Shown here piece by piece: positions 18,440-26,352 of a stretch of 45,923 bases of DNA. The position numbers and the translations under genes are program-made. Numbering within the stretch: the stretch's first letter is position 1; every line of letters starts with the position of its first letter. The DNA comes from Vreelandella boliviensis LC1 (GTDB lineage: Bacteria > Pseudomonadota > Gammaproteobacteria > Pseudomonadales > Halomonadaceae): NCBI RefSeq assembly GCF_000236035.1, contig NZ_JH393258.1, positions 822,791 through 868,713 of the forward strand, given 5' to 3'. The notes under the pieces were generated by a model, which was given only the letters and a program-made list of their open reading frames with translations, had not been told where the DNA came from and searched no databases.

Positions 18440-20125
18440 ATGCCTGCTTTCGATCATCGCAAATATCGCCCCGCGCCCCGCGTACCTGCCTTCAATCGCC
18501 AATGGCCGGATCGTGATCTAGCTCACGCCCCGACCTGGGTGAGCGAAGACCTACGCGACGGCAACCAGGCGCTGCTTGAACCGATGACCGTTGAGCAAAA
18601 GCAGCGCTTTTGGCAGCAGATCGTTAAAGTGGGCATTAAAGAAGTCATGGTAGGTTTTCCTTCCGCCAGCCAGCCCGATTACGACTTCGTGCGCTGGCTG
18701 ATCGAAGAGGACCAGATTCCCGATGATGTGACTATTGCGGTACTGGTGCAGTGCCGTGAACACCTGATCGAAAAGACCTTTGCCTCGTTGGTCGGCGCCA
18801 AGCGCGCCATTGTTCACCTGTATAACTCCACCTCAACCATTCAGCGCGAGCGTGTGTTTGAGATGGATCGTGCCGGAATTGTCGATATCGCGGTACAAGG
18901 GGCCACCTGGGTCAAAACCTACGCCGGTCAGTACCCCGACATTGAATGGTGTTTCGAATATACCCCAGAGAGTTTTTCCAGCACCGAGATCGATTTCTCG
19001 CTGGAAATCTGCGAAGCGGTGATGGATGTCTGGCAGCCAACGCCGGATAACAAGTGCATTCTCAACCTGCCCACCACGGTGGAAGTGGCTGGGCCTCACC
19101 ATCACGCCGATCAGATAGAGTACTTCTGCCAGAACATCAGCCGCCGCGACAGCGTGATTATCTCGGTACACACCCACAATGACCGCGGTGGCGCCGTCGC
19201 CTCTGCTGAGTTCGCCCTGCTGGCGGGCGCCGAGCGGGTAGAAGGCACCCTACTGGGCAATGGTGAGCGCACCGGCAATATGGATATCGTTACCTTAGCG
19301 ATGAACCTCTATAGCCAGGGCATCGATCCTGAATTGGATCTCTCCAATCCTGATGAAATCATTCAGGTGGTCAACGAGTGTACCGGTATCGCTATGCACC
19401 CGCGCCACCCCTGGGTGGGCGAAATGGTGTATACCGCCTTCTCGGGTAGCCATCAGGATGCGATTCGTAAGTCTCTAAAGCATCAAAAACCCGACGAGCC
19501 GTGGCAAGTGGCTTATCTGCCCATCGACCCCCACGACATCGGCCGCGACTACCAGGCGGTGATTCGTGTTAATAGTCAGTCCGGCAAGGGCGGCATGGCC
19601 TTTCTGCTTGAGCGCGATTACGGCATCAACCTCCCGCGCTGGATGATGCTGGCCTTGGCACCTTACGTGCAGCGGGAGAGCGAACAGCGTGCCAGCGAGC
19701 TTTCCAGCGAAATGATTCGCCAGGTGATGTTCGATAATTTCACCCAGGAAGCGCCCTTATCTCTTGTGGATTACCAGCTATCCAAAGGTCAGCAGGAAGG
19801 CATTGAGCTCACGCTGCGCCAGGGTGACGAAACGCTGCGCCTTTCCGGTAAGGGCAACGGCGCGATGTCGGCGTTTACCGATGCGTGGCAACGCCACTCC
19901 GGCAGCAGTGTAGGAATTATCGATTACAGCGAGCACTCCCTCGGTGCCAGCAGTGAAGCCAATGCCATCGCCTTTGTTCAGCTCAATATCGATGGCCAGC
20001 GGCTCTGCGCGGTGGCCGAGGATAGCGACACCGTGAGCGCGTCGCTGAAGGCACTGTTGTCAGGTATTAACGCAGCCCAGGCCACTGAGCAGCACCAGCA
20101 GAAAGAAGCTGCCGCCGAAGCTTAA
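18440..20125 (+). CDS. leuA: 2-isopropylmalate synthase (long form, LeuA2 type)
   Basis: First committed step of leucine synthesis, condensing acetyl-CoA with 2-oxoisovalerate. The catalytic barrel starts with SEDLRDGNQALLEP (about residues 34-47) and has the metal-ligand HTHNDRGGAVAS motif and the loop GTLLGNGERTGNMDIV. The C-terminal LeuA_dimer regulatory domain (about 440-545) should give leucine feedback. The 561-residue long form resembles the actinobacterial/fungal lineage rather than E. coli LeuA (about 520); this form is also common in pseudomonads and Halomonas. AGGAAA precedes the ATG. Neighbours are Lrp (divergent) and a DksA-like gene (convergent). Confidence 0.95.
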   Translation: MPAFDHRKYRPAPRVPAFNRQWPDRDLAHAPTWVSEDLRDGNQALLEPMTVEQKQRFWQQIVKVGIKEVMVGFPSASQPDYDFVRWLIEEDQIPDDVTIAVLVQCREHLIEKTFASLVGAKRAIVHLYNSTSTIQRERVFEMDRAGIVDIAVQGATWVKTYAGQYPDIEWCFEYTPESFSSTEIDFSLEICEAVMDVWQPTPDNKCILNLPTTVEVAGPHHHADQIEYFCQNISRRDSVIISVHTHNDRGGAVASAEFALLAGAERVEGTLLGNGERTGNMDIVTLAMNLYSQGIDPELDLSNPDEIIQVVNECTGIAMHPRHPWVGEMVYTAFSGSHQDAIRKSLKHQKPDEPWQVAYLPIDPHDIGRDYQAVIRVNSQSGKGGMAFLLERDYGINLPRWMMLALAPYVQRESEQRASELSSEMIRQVMFDNFTQEAPLSLVDYQLSKGQQEGIELTLRQGDETLRLSGKGNGAMSAFTDAWQRHSGSSVGIIDYSEHSLGASSEANAIAFVQLNIDGQRLCAVAEDSDTVSASLKALLSGINAAQATEQHQQKEAAAEA

Positions 20126-20150
20126 GGGGCTAAGATTTAGGGGCTAATCG
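20122..20150. repeat. Short direct duplication across the leuA and dksA-like stop codons
   Basis: TAAGGGGCTAA (20123) recurs as TAGGGGCTAA (20138). The first copy contains the leuA stop TAA and the second the minus-strand stop CTA at 20144-20146. Confidence 0.5.
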
Positions 20151-20485
20151 GCACACTCAATACACTTCAACACTAACGGATCCCAGGTTAGGCGTTTAGC
20201 CCCAATCCACTCGCCACACTCGATACACTCACCGAAGCTTTCAGTTTCAATGCGTTGTAGGGCAGCGGCAATTTGCTTTAGCTTAAGCTGGCGGCGCTGC
20301 TCGCCTGCTTTGGCCATCGCCTGCCCCTGCATTGCATCCATACGCGACAGCCGTCCCACCGACGTTTGATCCAGCATCACCGTATCCCGTGAGTTTTCAC
20401 TGCTGGCGCTCTCCTCACGGAGCGTGGCGTCGAGCGTCAGCAATTTCTCACGGATAACAGCTATATCCACCTCTGGGTGATTCAT
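20144..20485 (-). CDS. DksA/TraR-family zinc-finger protein
   Basis: A 113-residue protein with a C-terminal TraR/DksA C4 zinc finger, CIECGEWIGAKRL and KCIECA. The N-terminal half is predicted helical coiled coil (DIAVIREKLLTLDATLREE, QAMAKAGEQRRQLKLKQIAAALQRIE). It is shorter than true DksA (about 150), so it belongs to the small DksA-like proteins that may bind the RNA polymerase secondary channel. Function and targets are unknown. GGAGG precedes the ATG. It converges on leuA with an 18-base gap and is divergent from the MFS gene. Confidence 0.85.
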   Translation of the reverse strand: MNHPEVDIAVIREKLLTLDATLREESASSENSRDTVMLDQTSVGRLSRMDAMQGQAMAKAGEQRRQLKLKQIAAALQRIETESFGECIECGEWIGAKRLTWDPLVLKCIECAD

Positions 20486-20504
20486 CTGTGCCTCCAGTTA
20501 GCCT

Positions 20505-20532
20505 ACAATCATTAACCGACAATCGTTAACCT
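20505..20532. repeat. 14-bp tandem duplication in the dksA-like/MFS spacer
   Basis: ACAATCATTAACCG (20505-20518) is followed by ACAATCGTTAACCT (20519-20532), 12 of 14 identical. It lies in the 79-base divergent spacer, where it could overlap promoter elements. Confidence 0.65.
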
Positions 20533-20564
20533 ACTAATTATTTGATCGCGTAAGGGACTATTCG

Positions 20565-21761
20565 ATGGGCTATCGCACCCTGCTGCGCGATCACCGCAGC
20601 GTACTCAGTATCGCGTTTTTAGCTATGTTTAGCTCAAGCCTTGGGCAGAGCTACTTCATTGGCCTTTTTCAAGCGCCCCTTTCAGACCACCTGGGTCTTA
20701 GCGTAGGCCAGTTTGGCACCGCCTATGCCATGGTTACCCTGGTGGCGGGTTTCTGCATGCTCCGCTTTGGGCCCTCCATTGATTGGATTAACCCGCGGCG
20801 TTTTGCTGCAATCGTCTTGTCGCTGCTATTAATTGGCGTTGTGCTGCTTACCTTATCGCCCTGGTGGTGGTTGGGGATAGTCGGCCTTGGGATAGTACGG
20901 CTATGCGGCCAGGGCATGTTGACCCACTTGGGCAATACCCTAGCTGCCCGAGAGTTTTCCACTATGCGCGGCCGTGCCATTGGTCTGGCTAACCTGGGCA
21001 TTCCGCTGGGTGAAGCGCTGCTGCCACCATTAGTGGCTGTAGCGCTCATCTGGAGCAGTTGGCAAACCTTCTGGTGGCTACTGTGTGGCGTCATCGCCCT
21101 ACCTTGGCTATGGCTGCTGTTAAAAGCGCCATGGCCCAGCGCACCGGGCATTAAACCCACCAAGCAAACACCCCACGGTCCTCGCCCGTTTCGCGAAAAA
21201 CGCTTTTGGCTGCTTATGCCGCTACTCATGGCCCTGCCTATCACCATGACCGGGCTGTTTATTTATCAAGCCCAATTAACCGCAGCCCTCGATAGCTCGC
21301 TGGCCGTTTATGCCCTGGCGCTCACCGGCATGGGGATCGCCAAACTCCCTGGGGCGTTATTGGGCGGCCGCTGGGTAGATAAACTTGGCCCGGTGAGGCT
21401 CGCGCGCTTGTACCTGCTGCCCTACGCCATCGCCATGCTAATGGCGTTAACCATCGGCGGAAATATCAGTATTTGGGCGCTGATGGTCGGTGGTGGCTTG
21501 GCCATGGGCGCGCAAGAACTGATTGCCTCAGGCCTGTTGATTAAGCTATGGGGGGCTGAGCATCTAGGCCGGGTACGCTCCGCGCTTAGCGCTGCCATGG
21601 TGTTCTCCACCGGCGTCGCGCCTGCGGTGCTGGGGTTGGCCATCAGCGCAGGCGCTCCGTTTCATGCGCTGCTATTGGGCATGCTGGTGTTTATCATCGC
21701 CGGTTGGCTACTGGCCCAGCGCGTACTTCGGGAAGCCTCCAACATCACGGCTGAGCCATAA
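20565..21761 (+). CDS. Major facilitator superfamily transporter
   Basis: Inner-membrane protein of 398 residues with about 12 hydrophobic segments split by a central loop (PSAPGIKPTKQTPHGPRPFREKR, about residues 190-212). The first half has RGRAIGLANLGIPLGEALLPPL and the second KLPGALLGGRWVDKLGPVRLARLY, the MFS-type cytoplasmic loop motif. The substrate cannot be assigned. AAGGGA precedes the ATG. It converges on the usp gene with an 11-base gap. Confidence 0.85.
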   Translation: MGYRTLLRDHRSVLSIAFLAMFSSSLGQSYFIGLFQAPLSDHLGLSVGQFGTAYAMVTLVAGFCMLRFGPSIDWINPRRFAAIVLSLLLIGVVLLTLSPWWWLGIVGLGIVRLCGQGMLTHLGNTLAAREFSTMRGRAIGLANLGIPLGEALLPPLVAVALIWSSWQTFWWLLCGVIALPWLWLLLKAPWPSAPGIKPTKQTPHGPRPFREKRFWLLMPLLMALPITMTGLFIYQAQLTAALDSSLAVYALALTGMGIAKLPGALLGGRWVDKLGPVRLARLYLLPYAIAMLMALTIGGNISIWALMVGGGLAMGAQELIASGLLIKLWGAEHLGRVRSALSAAMVFSTGVAPAVLGLAISAGAPFHALLLGMLVFIIAGWLLAQRVLREASNITAEP

Positions 21762-21772
21762 AAGTGCAGCAA

Positions 21773-22627
21773 TCAGCGCAAAATCAGCACCGGCAGCTGC
21801 GCCTTACGCAACATCGTGGTAGTGGTGCTACCGACCAGCAACTGGCGAATGCGCGAGTGGCCGTAGGCACCCATCACCAACATATCGATATTATGCTCTT
21901 GCTTGTAGGTACGCAGGGTCTCTTCCACCTCGCCTGCGCGAATAGCCCCTTCAGCGGTGTGGCCAGCCTCACGTAAGGTTTCCAGTGCCCAGGTTAGCTG
22001 CGAGCGGTTTTCAGCGGTTTCCGCGCCCACAATCACAACATGGCAGGTGGCGCCTTCAAACAGCGGGCTTTTGGCCAGCATTTCGACGCCTTTACGGGCC
22101 GTTTTACTGCCATCGAATGCCATCATCACATTGTGCGGTTGAGTAAACTGTTTTGGCACCATGAGAATCGGCCGGTGCATTTCCCGCACCACGCGCTCAA
22201 GGTTGGAGCCTAAATGGCCGCTAGCCTGGTGCGCCGTCTCGCCACGCTTGCCCACCACCAACAGCCTAACGTCTTTTTCGTTCTCTACCAGAGTTTCCAC
22301 CAGGGTTCCGTTGCGCTGCAAACACTGCGGGTCGGCAATACCAGCGCTGATAGCGCGCACCTTGGCAGCGTCTAGCAGCAGGCGGCCGCGTTCACGGGAG
22401 ACTTTGGCATGCTGCTCTTCAATATTTGATAGCTTTTCCAGCAGATGTTCACGGGTACCTAACCCCAGGTTACCGGTTAAGTCGGGCTCGGCTACCTGGG
22501 CATGGTTATCGACTGTATGAATAAAACTGAGCGGGGCATCCAGCGCTTTGGCGGCCCAGGCCGCATAATCACACACACCTTCTGAAAACTGAGAACTATC
22601 GATAGCTGCCAACACGCGATCTGACAT
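21773..22627 (-). CDS. Tandem-domain universal stress protein (paralogue 1)
   Basis: A 284-residue cytoplasmic protein with two UspA domains, about residues 1-150 and 155-284. The second has the ATP-binding pattern G-2x-G-9x-G-S in GAYGHSRIRQLLVGS, so nucleotide binding is likely. It is plainly paralogous to the protein at 32211-33068: both begin with an identical VLAAI-type strand and share FSEGVCDYAAWA and HQASGHLGSNLERVVRE. A good ribosome binding site (AAAGGAG) precedes the start. It probably forms a single-gene unit; its stress signal is unknown. Confidence 0.92.
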   Translation of the reverse strand: MSDRVLAAIDSSQFSEGVCDYAAWAAKALDAPLSFIHTVDNHAQVAEPDLTGNLGLGTREHLLEKLSNIEEQHAKVSRERGRLLLDAAKVRAISAGIADPQCLQRNGTLVETLVENEKDVRLLVVGKRGETAHQASGHLGSNLERVVREMHRPILMVPKQFTQPHNVMMAFDGSKTARKGVEMLAKSPLFEGATCHVVIVGAETAENRSQLTWALETLREAGHTAEGAIRAGEVEETLRTYKQEHNIDMLVMGAYGHSRIRQLLVGSTTTTMLRKAQLPVLILR

Positions 22628-22793
22628 GTGTTACTTCTCCTTTAACATCGACATTGTTGTTATATTCTCTACCTTTTCTACACGAACTCATTGACTCGCG
22701 ACAGCCTAAATCGTTCTTTCGTGATGTTCGGACGCTATAAAGCGTGCATGCTACACTTAGCGGCCTATTGAAGTGGACGCCGACGGAGGAAGC

Positions 22794-23180
22794 ATGGGAC
22801 ATGGCTTAACAAGCGTACTGTTCGTCGCACTAGGCGGCGCGCTTGGCGGCATGGGGCGGTTTGCAGTTTCAAATGTACTCGCCCGCTATCTCGGTAAGAC
22901 ATTTCCCTGGGGGACCCTGGTAGTTAACACCAGCGGCGCGTTTTTAGCGGGGTGGCTGCTCGGCAACCAAGGTCTTCCCAGCGCTCCCTCTCCCTTGTGG
23001 CTCTTCACGGTGGTTGGTTTACTGGGTGGCTATACCACCGTTTCCTCTTTTAGCTTACAGACCATTGAACTATGGCAGAGCGACCAGCGGTTGCACGCCA
23101 GCGTTAATGTGGGTACCACGCTGCTGCTTGGTTTAGCCATGGTCACGCTTGGCTGGGTGTTGTCAGGGGCCTCCTTATGA
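22794..23180 (+). CDS. crcB: Fluoride channel subunit CrcB/Fluc (first of pair)
   Basis: Small four-helix membrane protein of 128 residues that exports fluoride as a dimer. The start is the ATG at 22794 with GGAGG just upstream; the frame also opens at a GTG at 22773. The conserved Arg22 (GGMGRF) and Asn45 (VVNTSGAF) are present. The pore block reads GGYTTVSSFS, so the first of the two channel phenylalanines is valine (Val83) while the second (Phe86) is kept. Its stop overlaps the next crcB start by four bases, which suggests a heterodimer with the downstream product. I see no fluoride riboswitch in the leader. Confidence 0.9.
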   Translation: MGHGLTSVLFVALGGALGGMGRFAVSNVLARYLGKTFPWGTLVVNTSGAFLAGWLLGNQGLPSAPSPLWLFTVVGLLGGYTTVSSFSLQTIELWQSDQRLHASVNVGTTLLLGLAMVTLGWVLSGASL

Positions 23181-23563
23181 GTGCCTGGAAGGCTTACCTT
23201 GCGGTGGGTATCGGCAGCGGTGTGGGCAGTGTGCTGCGTTACGGCGTTTCGCTGTTATCACAGGCGGCACTAGGGGGGTATTTTCCCTGGGGAACGCTAA
23301 TCGTCAATGTGCTGGGTTCCTGCTTGATTGGCTGGTTGGCGGCCACCCTCTCGCGTGCCCCACACGGCCAACTAGCGCGTTTCCAACCGTTACTGGTCGC
23401 CGGGTTTTGCGGCGGCTTCACCACGTTTTCGCTGTTTAGCCTAGAGACACTGCATCTGGTGCAGTTGGGCCGACCTGGGATTGCGCTGATTTATATTGTG
23501 GTCAGCCTGCCCCTTTGGCTGGGTGCCGCCGTGGTGGGTGAGCGCATGGCACTTTTTCGTTAG
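23177..23563 (+). CDS. crcB: Fluoride channel subunit CrcB/Fluc (second of pair)
   Basis: A 128-residue fluoride channel subunit with the complete signature: Arg21, Asn44 (LIVNVLGSCLIGWL) and the intact pore block CGGFTTFSLFSLE with Phe84 and Phe87. It is coupled to the first subunit by a four-base ATGA overlap. Tandem crcB genes in other bacteria make heterodimers of oppositely oriented subunits; this pair fits that arrangement. A BASS-type transporter follows 46 bases later and may be co-transcribed. Confidence 0.92.
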   Translation: MSAWKAYLAVGIGSGVGSVLRYGVSLLSQAALGGYFPWGTLIVNVLGSCLIGWLAATLSRAPHGQLARFQPLLVAGFCGGFTTFSLFSLETLHLVQLGRPGIALIYIVVSLPLWLGAAVVGERMALFR

Positions 23564-23609
23564 CAACACAGCATCAATAGCAAAACAGTCAGCCAAAGGA
23601 TGTGCCCGC

Positions 23610-24566
23610 ATGCGCGATCAAATGGAAAAACATCAGTCTTGGCTCTACCTGATTTTCATTGGCTTAGGACTAGCGTTAGGCATCGGAGCACCGCAATTCG
23701 CTGAGCCGCTAGAACAGTTATTATGGCCTTTGTTAGGGTTACTGCTTTACGCCACCTTTACGCAAATCCCTTTGCTGCACATTGCCCGTAGCTTTGCGGA
23801 CACACGCTTTATGGCAGCGCTGATAGTCGGTAACTTTATCGCTATTCCAGCTTTTTTAGCGCTTTTGGTTCTTTGGCTGCCGCTTTCCCCCGCAGTATTG
23901 GTTGGCGTTTTACTGGTACTGCTGGTGCCCTGTACCGACTGGTTTATCACCTTCACGCACTTAGGCAAAGGGGATACTGCCCGTGCAGTCGCTGCCACCC
24001 CATTACTGCTGCTGGTTCAGATGGTCGCGTTACCGATTTATCTGTGGCTGTTTTTAGGCAGTGAGTGGTTTCAACTGACACTTTCGACCGAGCTGCTTAG
24101 CGCTTTTGCAGGACTTATCCTTACGCCCTTAGCGCTAGCCTGGTTAACCGAATACGCCGCCCAACGACATAAAGCAGTTGAACGTAGCGTGCATAACCTG
24201 GGGTTACTGCCGGTACCTCTATTGGCGTTAGTGGTTTTCGTCATCGCTGCTTCGCAAATTAATACGGTGTTGGGACTTAGCCAGGTATTGGTTCAGGTGG
24301 TATTTATCTTTATCGGCTTTTTACTCTTTGCGGCACTGTTGGGGAAGGGGCTTGGCACGCTGTTTAGACTGCCAACCGCTAGCGCCAGAACCCTGGCCTT
24401 TAGCTTTGGTACGCGTAACTCTTTTGTGATGCTGCCTATCGCCCTGACGCTACCTAGCGCCTGGCAAGCAGCGGTCGTGGTGATTGTGTTTCAATCACTG
24501 GTAGAGCTATTTGGTATGGTGGCGTTCTTACGCTGGGTGCCTAATAAATTACTGCCGGAACCCTAG
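23610..24566 (+). CDS. BASS/ACR3-like membrane transporter (arsenic-resistance-type annotation)
   Basis: Hydrophobic 318-residue protein with about ten membrane segments in the bile acid:sodium symporter superfamily. The segment LLVPCTDWFITFTHLGKGD resembles the ACR3 arsenite-carrier region with its conserved cysteine, hence the usual label arsenic resistance protein. No arsR, arsC or arsH lies nearby, so arsenite transport is uncertain. I placed the start at the ATG 23610, nine bases after AAAGGA; the frame is open upstream into crcB. Being next to two fluoride-channel genes, it may belong to an anion or toxic-ion export unit. Confidence 0.75.
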   Translation: MRDQMEKHQSWLYLIFIGLGLALGIGAPQFAEPLEQLLWPLLGLLLYATFTQIPLLHIARSFADTRFMAALIVGNFIAIPAFLALLVLWLPLSPAVLVGVLLVLLVPCTDWFITFTHLGKGDTARAVAATPLLLLVQMVALPIYLWLFLGSEWFQLTLSTELLSAFAGLILTPLALAWLTEYAAQRHKAVERSVHNLGLLPVPLLALVVFVIAASQINTVLGLSQVLVQVVFIFIGFLLFAALLGKGLGTLFRLPTASARTLAFSFGTRNSFVMLPIALTLPSAWQAAVVVIVFQSLVELFGMVAFLRWVPNKLLPEP

Positions 24567-24594
24567 TTTGAAAAATCTTATGGGTAGAGAGCAA

Positions 24595-25764
24595 TTAGCT
24601 AACACGGGAGTATCCTCCCAGCACACCCTGCTTACTCATCACCAACTGCCAAAGATGAATTTCCCTGGCCCGGAAAGCCCCTGCGCAAATAAGCAAGTAG
24701 TAGCGCCACATGCGATAAAAACGCTCGCCATACTGGGCTTTAAATGATGGCCAGTGCCTCTCAAAGTTATGGTGCCACGCCATCAGGGTGCGGTCGTAAT
24801 CGGCCCCAAAGTTATGCACATCCTCCACCACAAACAGGGCTTCAGCGGCATCCGTGATTTGCCCCAAGGTGGGGAGTTCGCCATTGGGGAAAATATACTT
24901 ATCAATCCATGGGTCAGTCACTGTGTTGCTTAAGTTTTTGCCGATGGTATGCAACAAGAAGAGGCCGTCATCTTTTAAGCAGCGGTTAGCAACGTTCATA
25001 TACTCGCGGTAGTTTTTATGACCCACGTGCTCAAACATGCCGATGCTGACGATGCGGTCAAACTGCTCGCTTTCATTACGGTAATCCTGCAAGCGAAACT
25101 CTACCGGCAACCCTTTTTTGATCAGTCGCTGCCCGAACTCCGCTTGCTCTTTGGAGATAGTCAGGCCCACGCATTCGACGCCGTAATGCTCAGCAGCGTA
25201 GGCCATAAAACTGCCCCAGCCGCAGCCAATATCGAGTATTCGCATGCCTGGCTTTAGTTGCAATTTACGGCAGGCTAGGTCGAGTTTGGCTTCCTGGGCC
25301 TCGTCCAAGGTTTGAGCATGCTTCCAATAACCGCAGGTGTAGGTCATGCGCTGATCAAGCATGGCAGCATAGAAGTCATTACCAAGATCGTAATGCTTTT
25401 CGCCCACCTCCCAGGCGCGCTTAGCTGTTTGACGATTCAGCAGGCGCGACCGCAGCGAGTGATAAACCAACTGGGTAGGCTTGATGCGCTGCCCGAGTTG
25501 AGCACGCATTAACCGGTAAAATAGGTCGTCTAGTTGCTCCGCGTCCCACTCCCCCTTCATATAGCTTTCGCCAAGCCCAAGATTGCCTCGAGAAAGGACG
25601 CTATCGATAACGCCGGGCGCTTTCAACTGCATATCCCAAGGGCGATTGCCATCGAACTGAATATCAGCTTGGGCCAACAAATCGGCAACAAAACGGTGAG
25701 AAGTCGAGGCTCCATCGAAGCCAACAGGCGATTTTTCCAACATGGGCATATTCACAGCAGGCAC
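24595..25764 (-). CDS. cfa: Cyclopropane-fatty-acyl-phospholipid synthase (paralogue 1)
   Basis: Methylates cis double bonds of membrane phospholipid acyl chains with S-adenosylmethionine, a stress and stationary-phase modification. The SAM-binding motif LDIGCGWGSFM, the YDLGNDFYAAMLDQRMTYTCGYW block with the active-site cysteine, and GMFEHVGHKNYREYM are all present. The length of 389 residues matches the family. The start may be GTG 25764 or ATG 25749. It is divergent from a second cfa gene across a 588-base spacer, and the two proteins are near-identical over long blocks of the methyltransferase domain. Confidence 0.94.
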   Translation of the reverse strand: MPAVNMPMLEKSPVGFDGASTSHRFVADLLAQADIQFDGNRPWDMQLKAPGVIDSVLSRGNLGLGESYMKGEWDAEQLDDLFYRLMRAQLGQRIKPTQLVYHSLRSRLLNRQTAKRAWEVGEKHYDLGNDFYAAMLDQRMTYTCGYWKHAQTLDEAQEAKLDLACRKLQLKPGMRILDIGCGWGSFMAYAAEHYGVECVGLTISKEQAEFGQRLIKKGLPVEFRLQDYRNESEQFDRIVSIGMFEHVGHKNYREYMNVANRCLKDDGLFLLHTIGKNLSNTVTDPWIDKYIFPNGELPTLGQITDAAEALFVVEDVHNFGADYDRTLMAWHHNFERHWPSFKAQYGERFYRMWRYYLLICAGAFRAREIHLWQLVMSKQGVLGGYSRVS

Positions 25765-26127
25765 CTCGCGCTATTCCAGTGAGTGAATAGGACACAACCT
25801 GTCTACCAGCATAGAAGCGCATTGCAGCATTAGCATTATTCGATGGAGACGATTTACGCGCTGCAAGCTTTAAGCGACATCTTTTACCGCAACGCTAAAG
25901 CTGCCTAGCATGATGGTTTCCCTTAACTGGCTACCCGGTAAGTTACTGACAGCACATACATAGTTAACTACTATGGCGTCCATACGTAAGTGGCTCCAGG
26001 GTGCCAACAGATCTTTAATCTGCTAACATTATTTTCGCGGTTCCTGGCTAACCGGCTTCTTTAGTGAAGATTTTTCGCTGTCGATTGAACATCAACAGGA
26101 CCATAAAATATGCCCCACCCACTCCCA

Positions 26128-26149
26128 GGGTTGACGACTCCACCCTAGC
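26128..26149 (+). repeat. 22-bp dyad-containing motif, copy 1
   Basis: Arms GGGTTGA and TCCACCC surround a 4-bp spacer (CGAC), followed by TAGC. The arms are inverted complements except for one base. The same 22 bp with one change (TGAC spacer) occurs inverted at 34842-34863. It lies 204 bases upstream of the cfa-2 start, reading in the same direction as cfa-2. Confidence 0.8.
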
Positions 26150-26177
26150 TCTTTGCCTGACATTTATGCACACCGCT

Positions 26178-26215
26178 TGATTGTTTCTCATACCTAAACA
26201 TATGAAAAACAATCA
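26178..26215. promoter_or_regulatory. 38-base near-perfect inverted repeat upstream of cfa-2
   Basis: Fifteen-base arms beginning TGATTGTTT and ending AAACAATCA pair at 14 of 15 positions around an 8-base loop. It is AT-rich without a T run, so it reads better as an operator or an RNA hairpin than as a terminator. Confidence 0.6.
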
Positions 26216-26301
26216 GTTATTTATTGGCTCATGCAATAAGTGCTGGCAACGATGACAACTGACCCTCCCTAAGCTTTGTTTGACTGCCCAGACTAAAAGT
26301 G

Positions 26302-26329
26302 CTTACCCCTTGATTGGTAAGTTTTTTTT
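26302..26329 (+). terminator. Terminator-like hairpin in the cfa-2 leader
   Basis: CTTACC (26302-26307) pairs with GGTAAG (26316-26321) across an 8-base loop and is followed immediately by eight T. The stem is short but the T tract is the best in the window. It lies 23 bases upstream of the cfa-2 start codon, so it must end a short upstream transcript or attenuate cfa-2. Confidence 0.6.
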
Positions 26330-26352
26330 AATCTTCAAACAAGGCTATCGAA

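Larger units (their letters stand above)
25765..26352. other. 588-base spacer between the two cfa genes
   Basis: No convincing coding region. It holds the 22-bp motif (26128-26149), a 38-base near-perfect dyad (26178-26215), a small dyad TTATTG/CAATAA (26221-26239), a CAGAT/ATCTG dyad (26010-26024) and a terminator-like hairpin with eight T (26302-26329). It must contain the promoters of both cfa genes and possibly a small RNA. Confidence 0.7.

Noticed and set aside
22628..22793. Possible fluoride riboswitch before crcB
   Set aside because: I could not find the conserved crcB-motif pseudoknot pattern in this 166-base leader.
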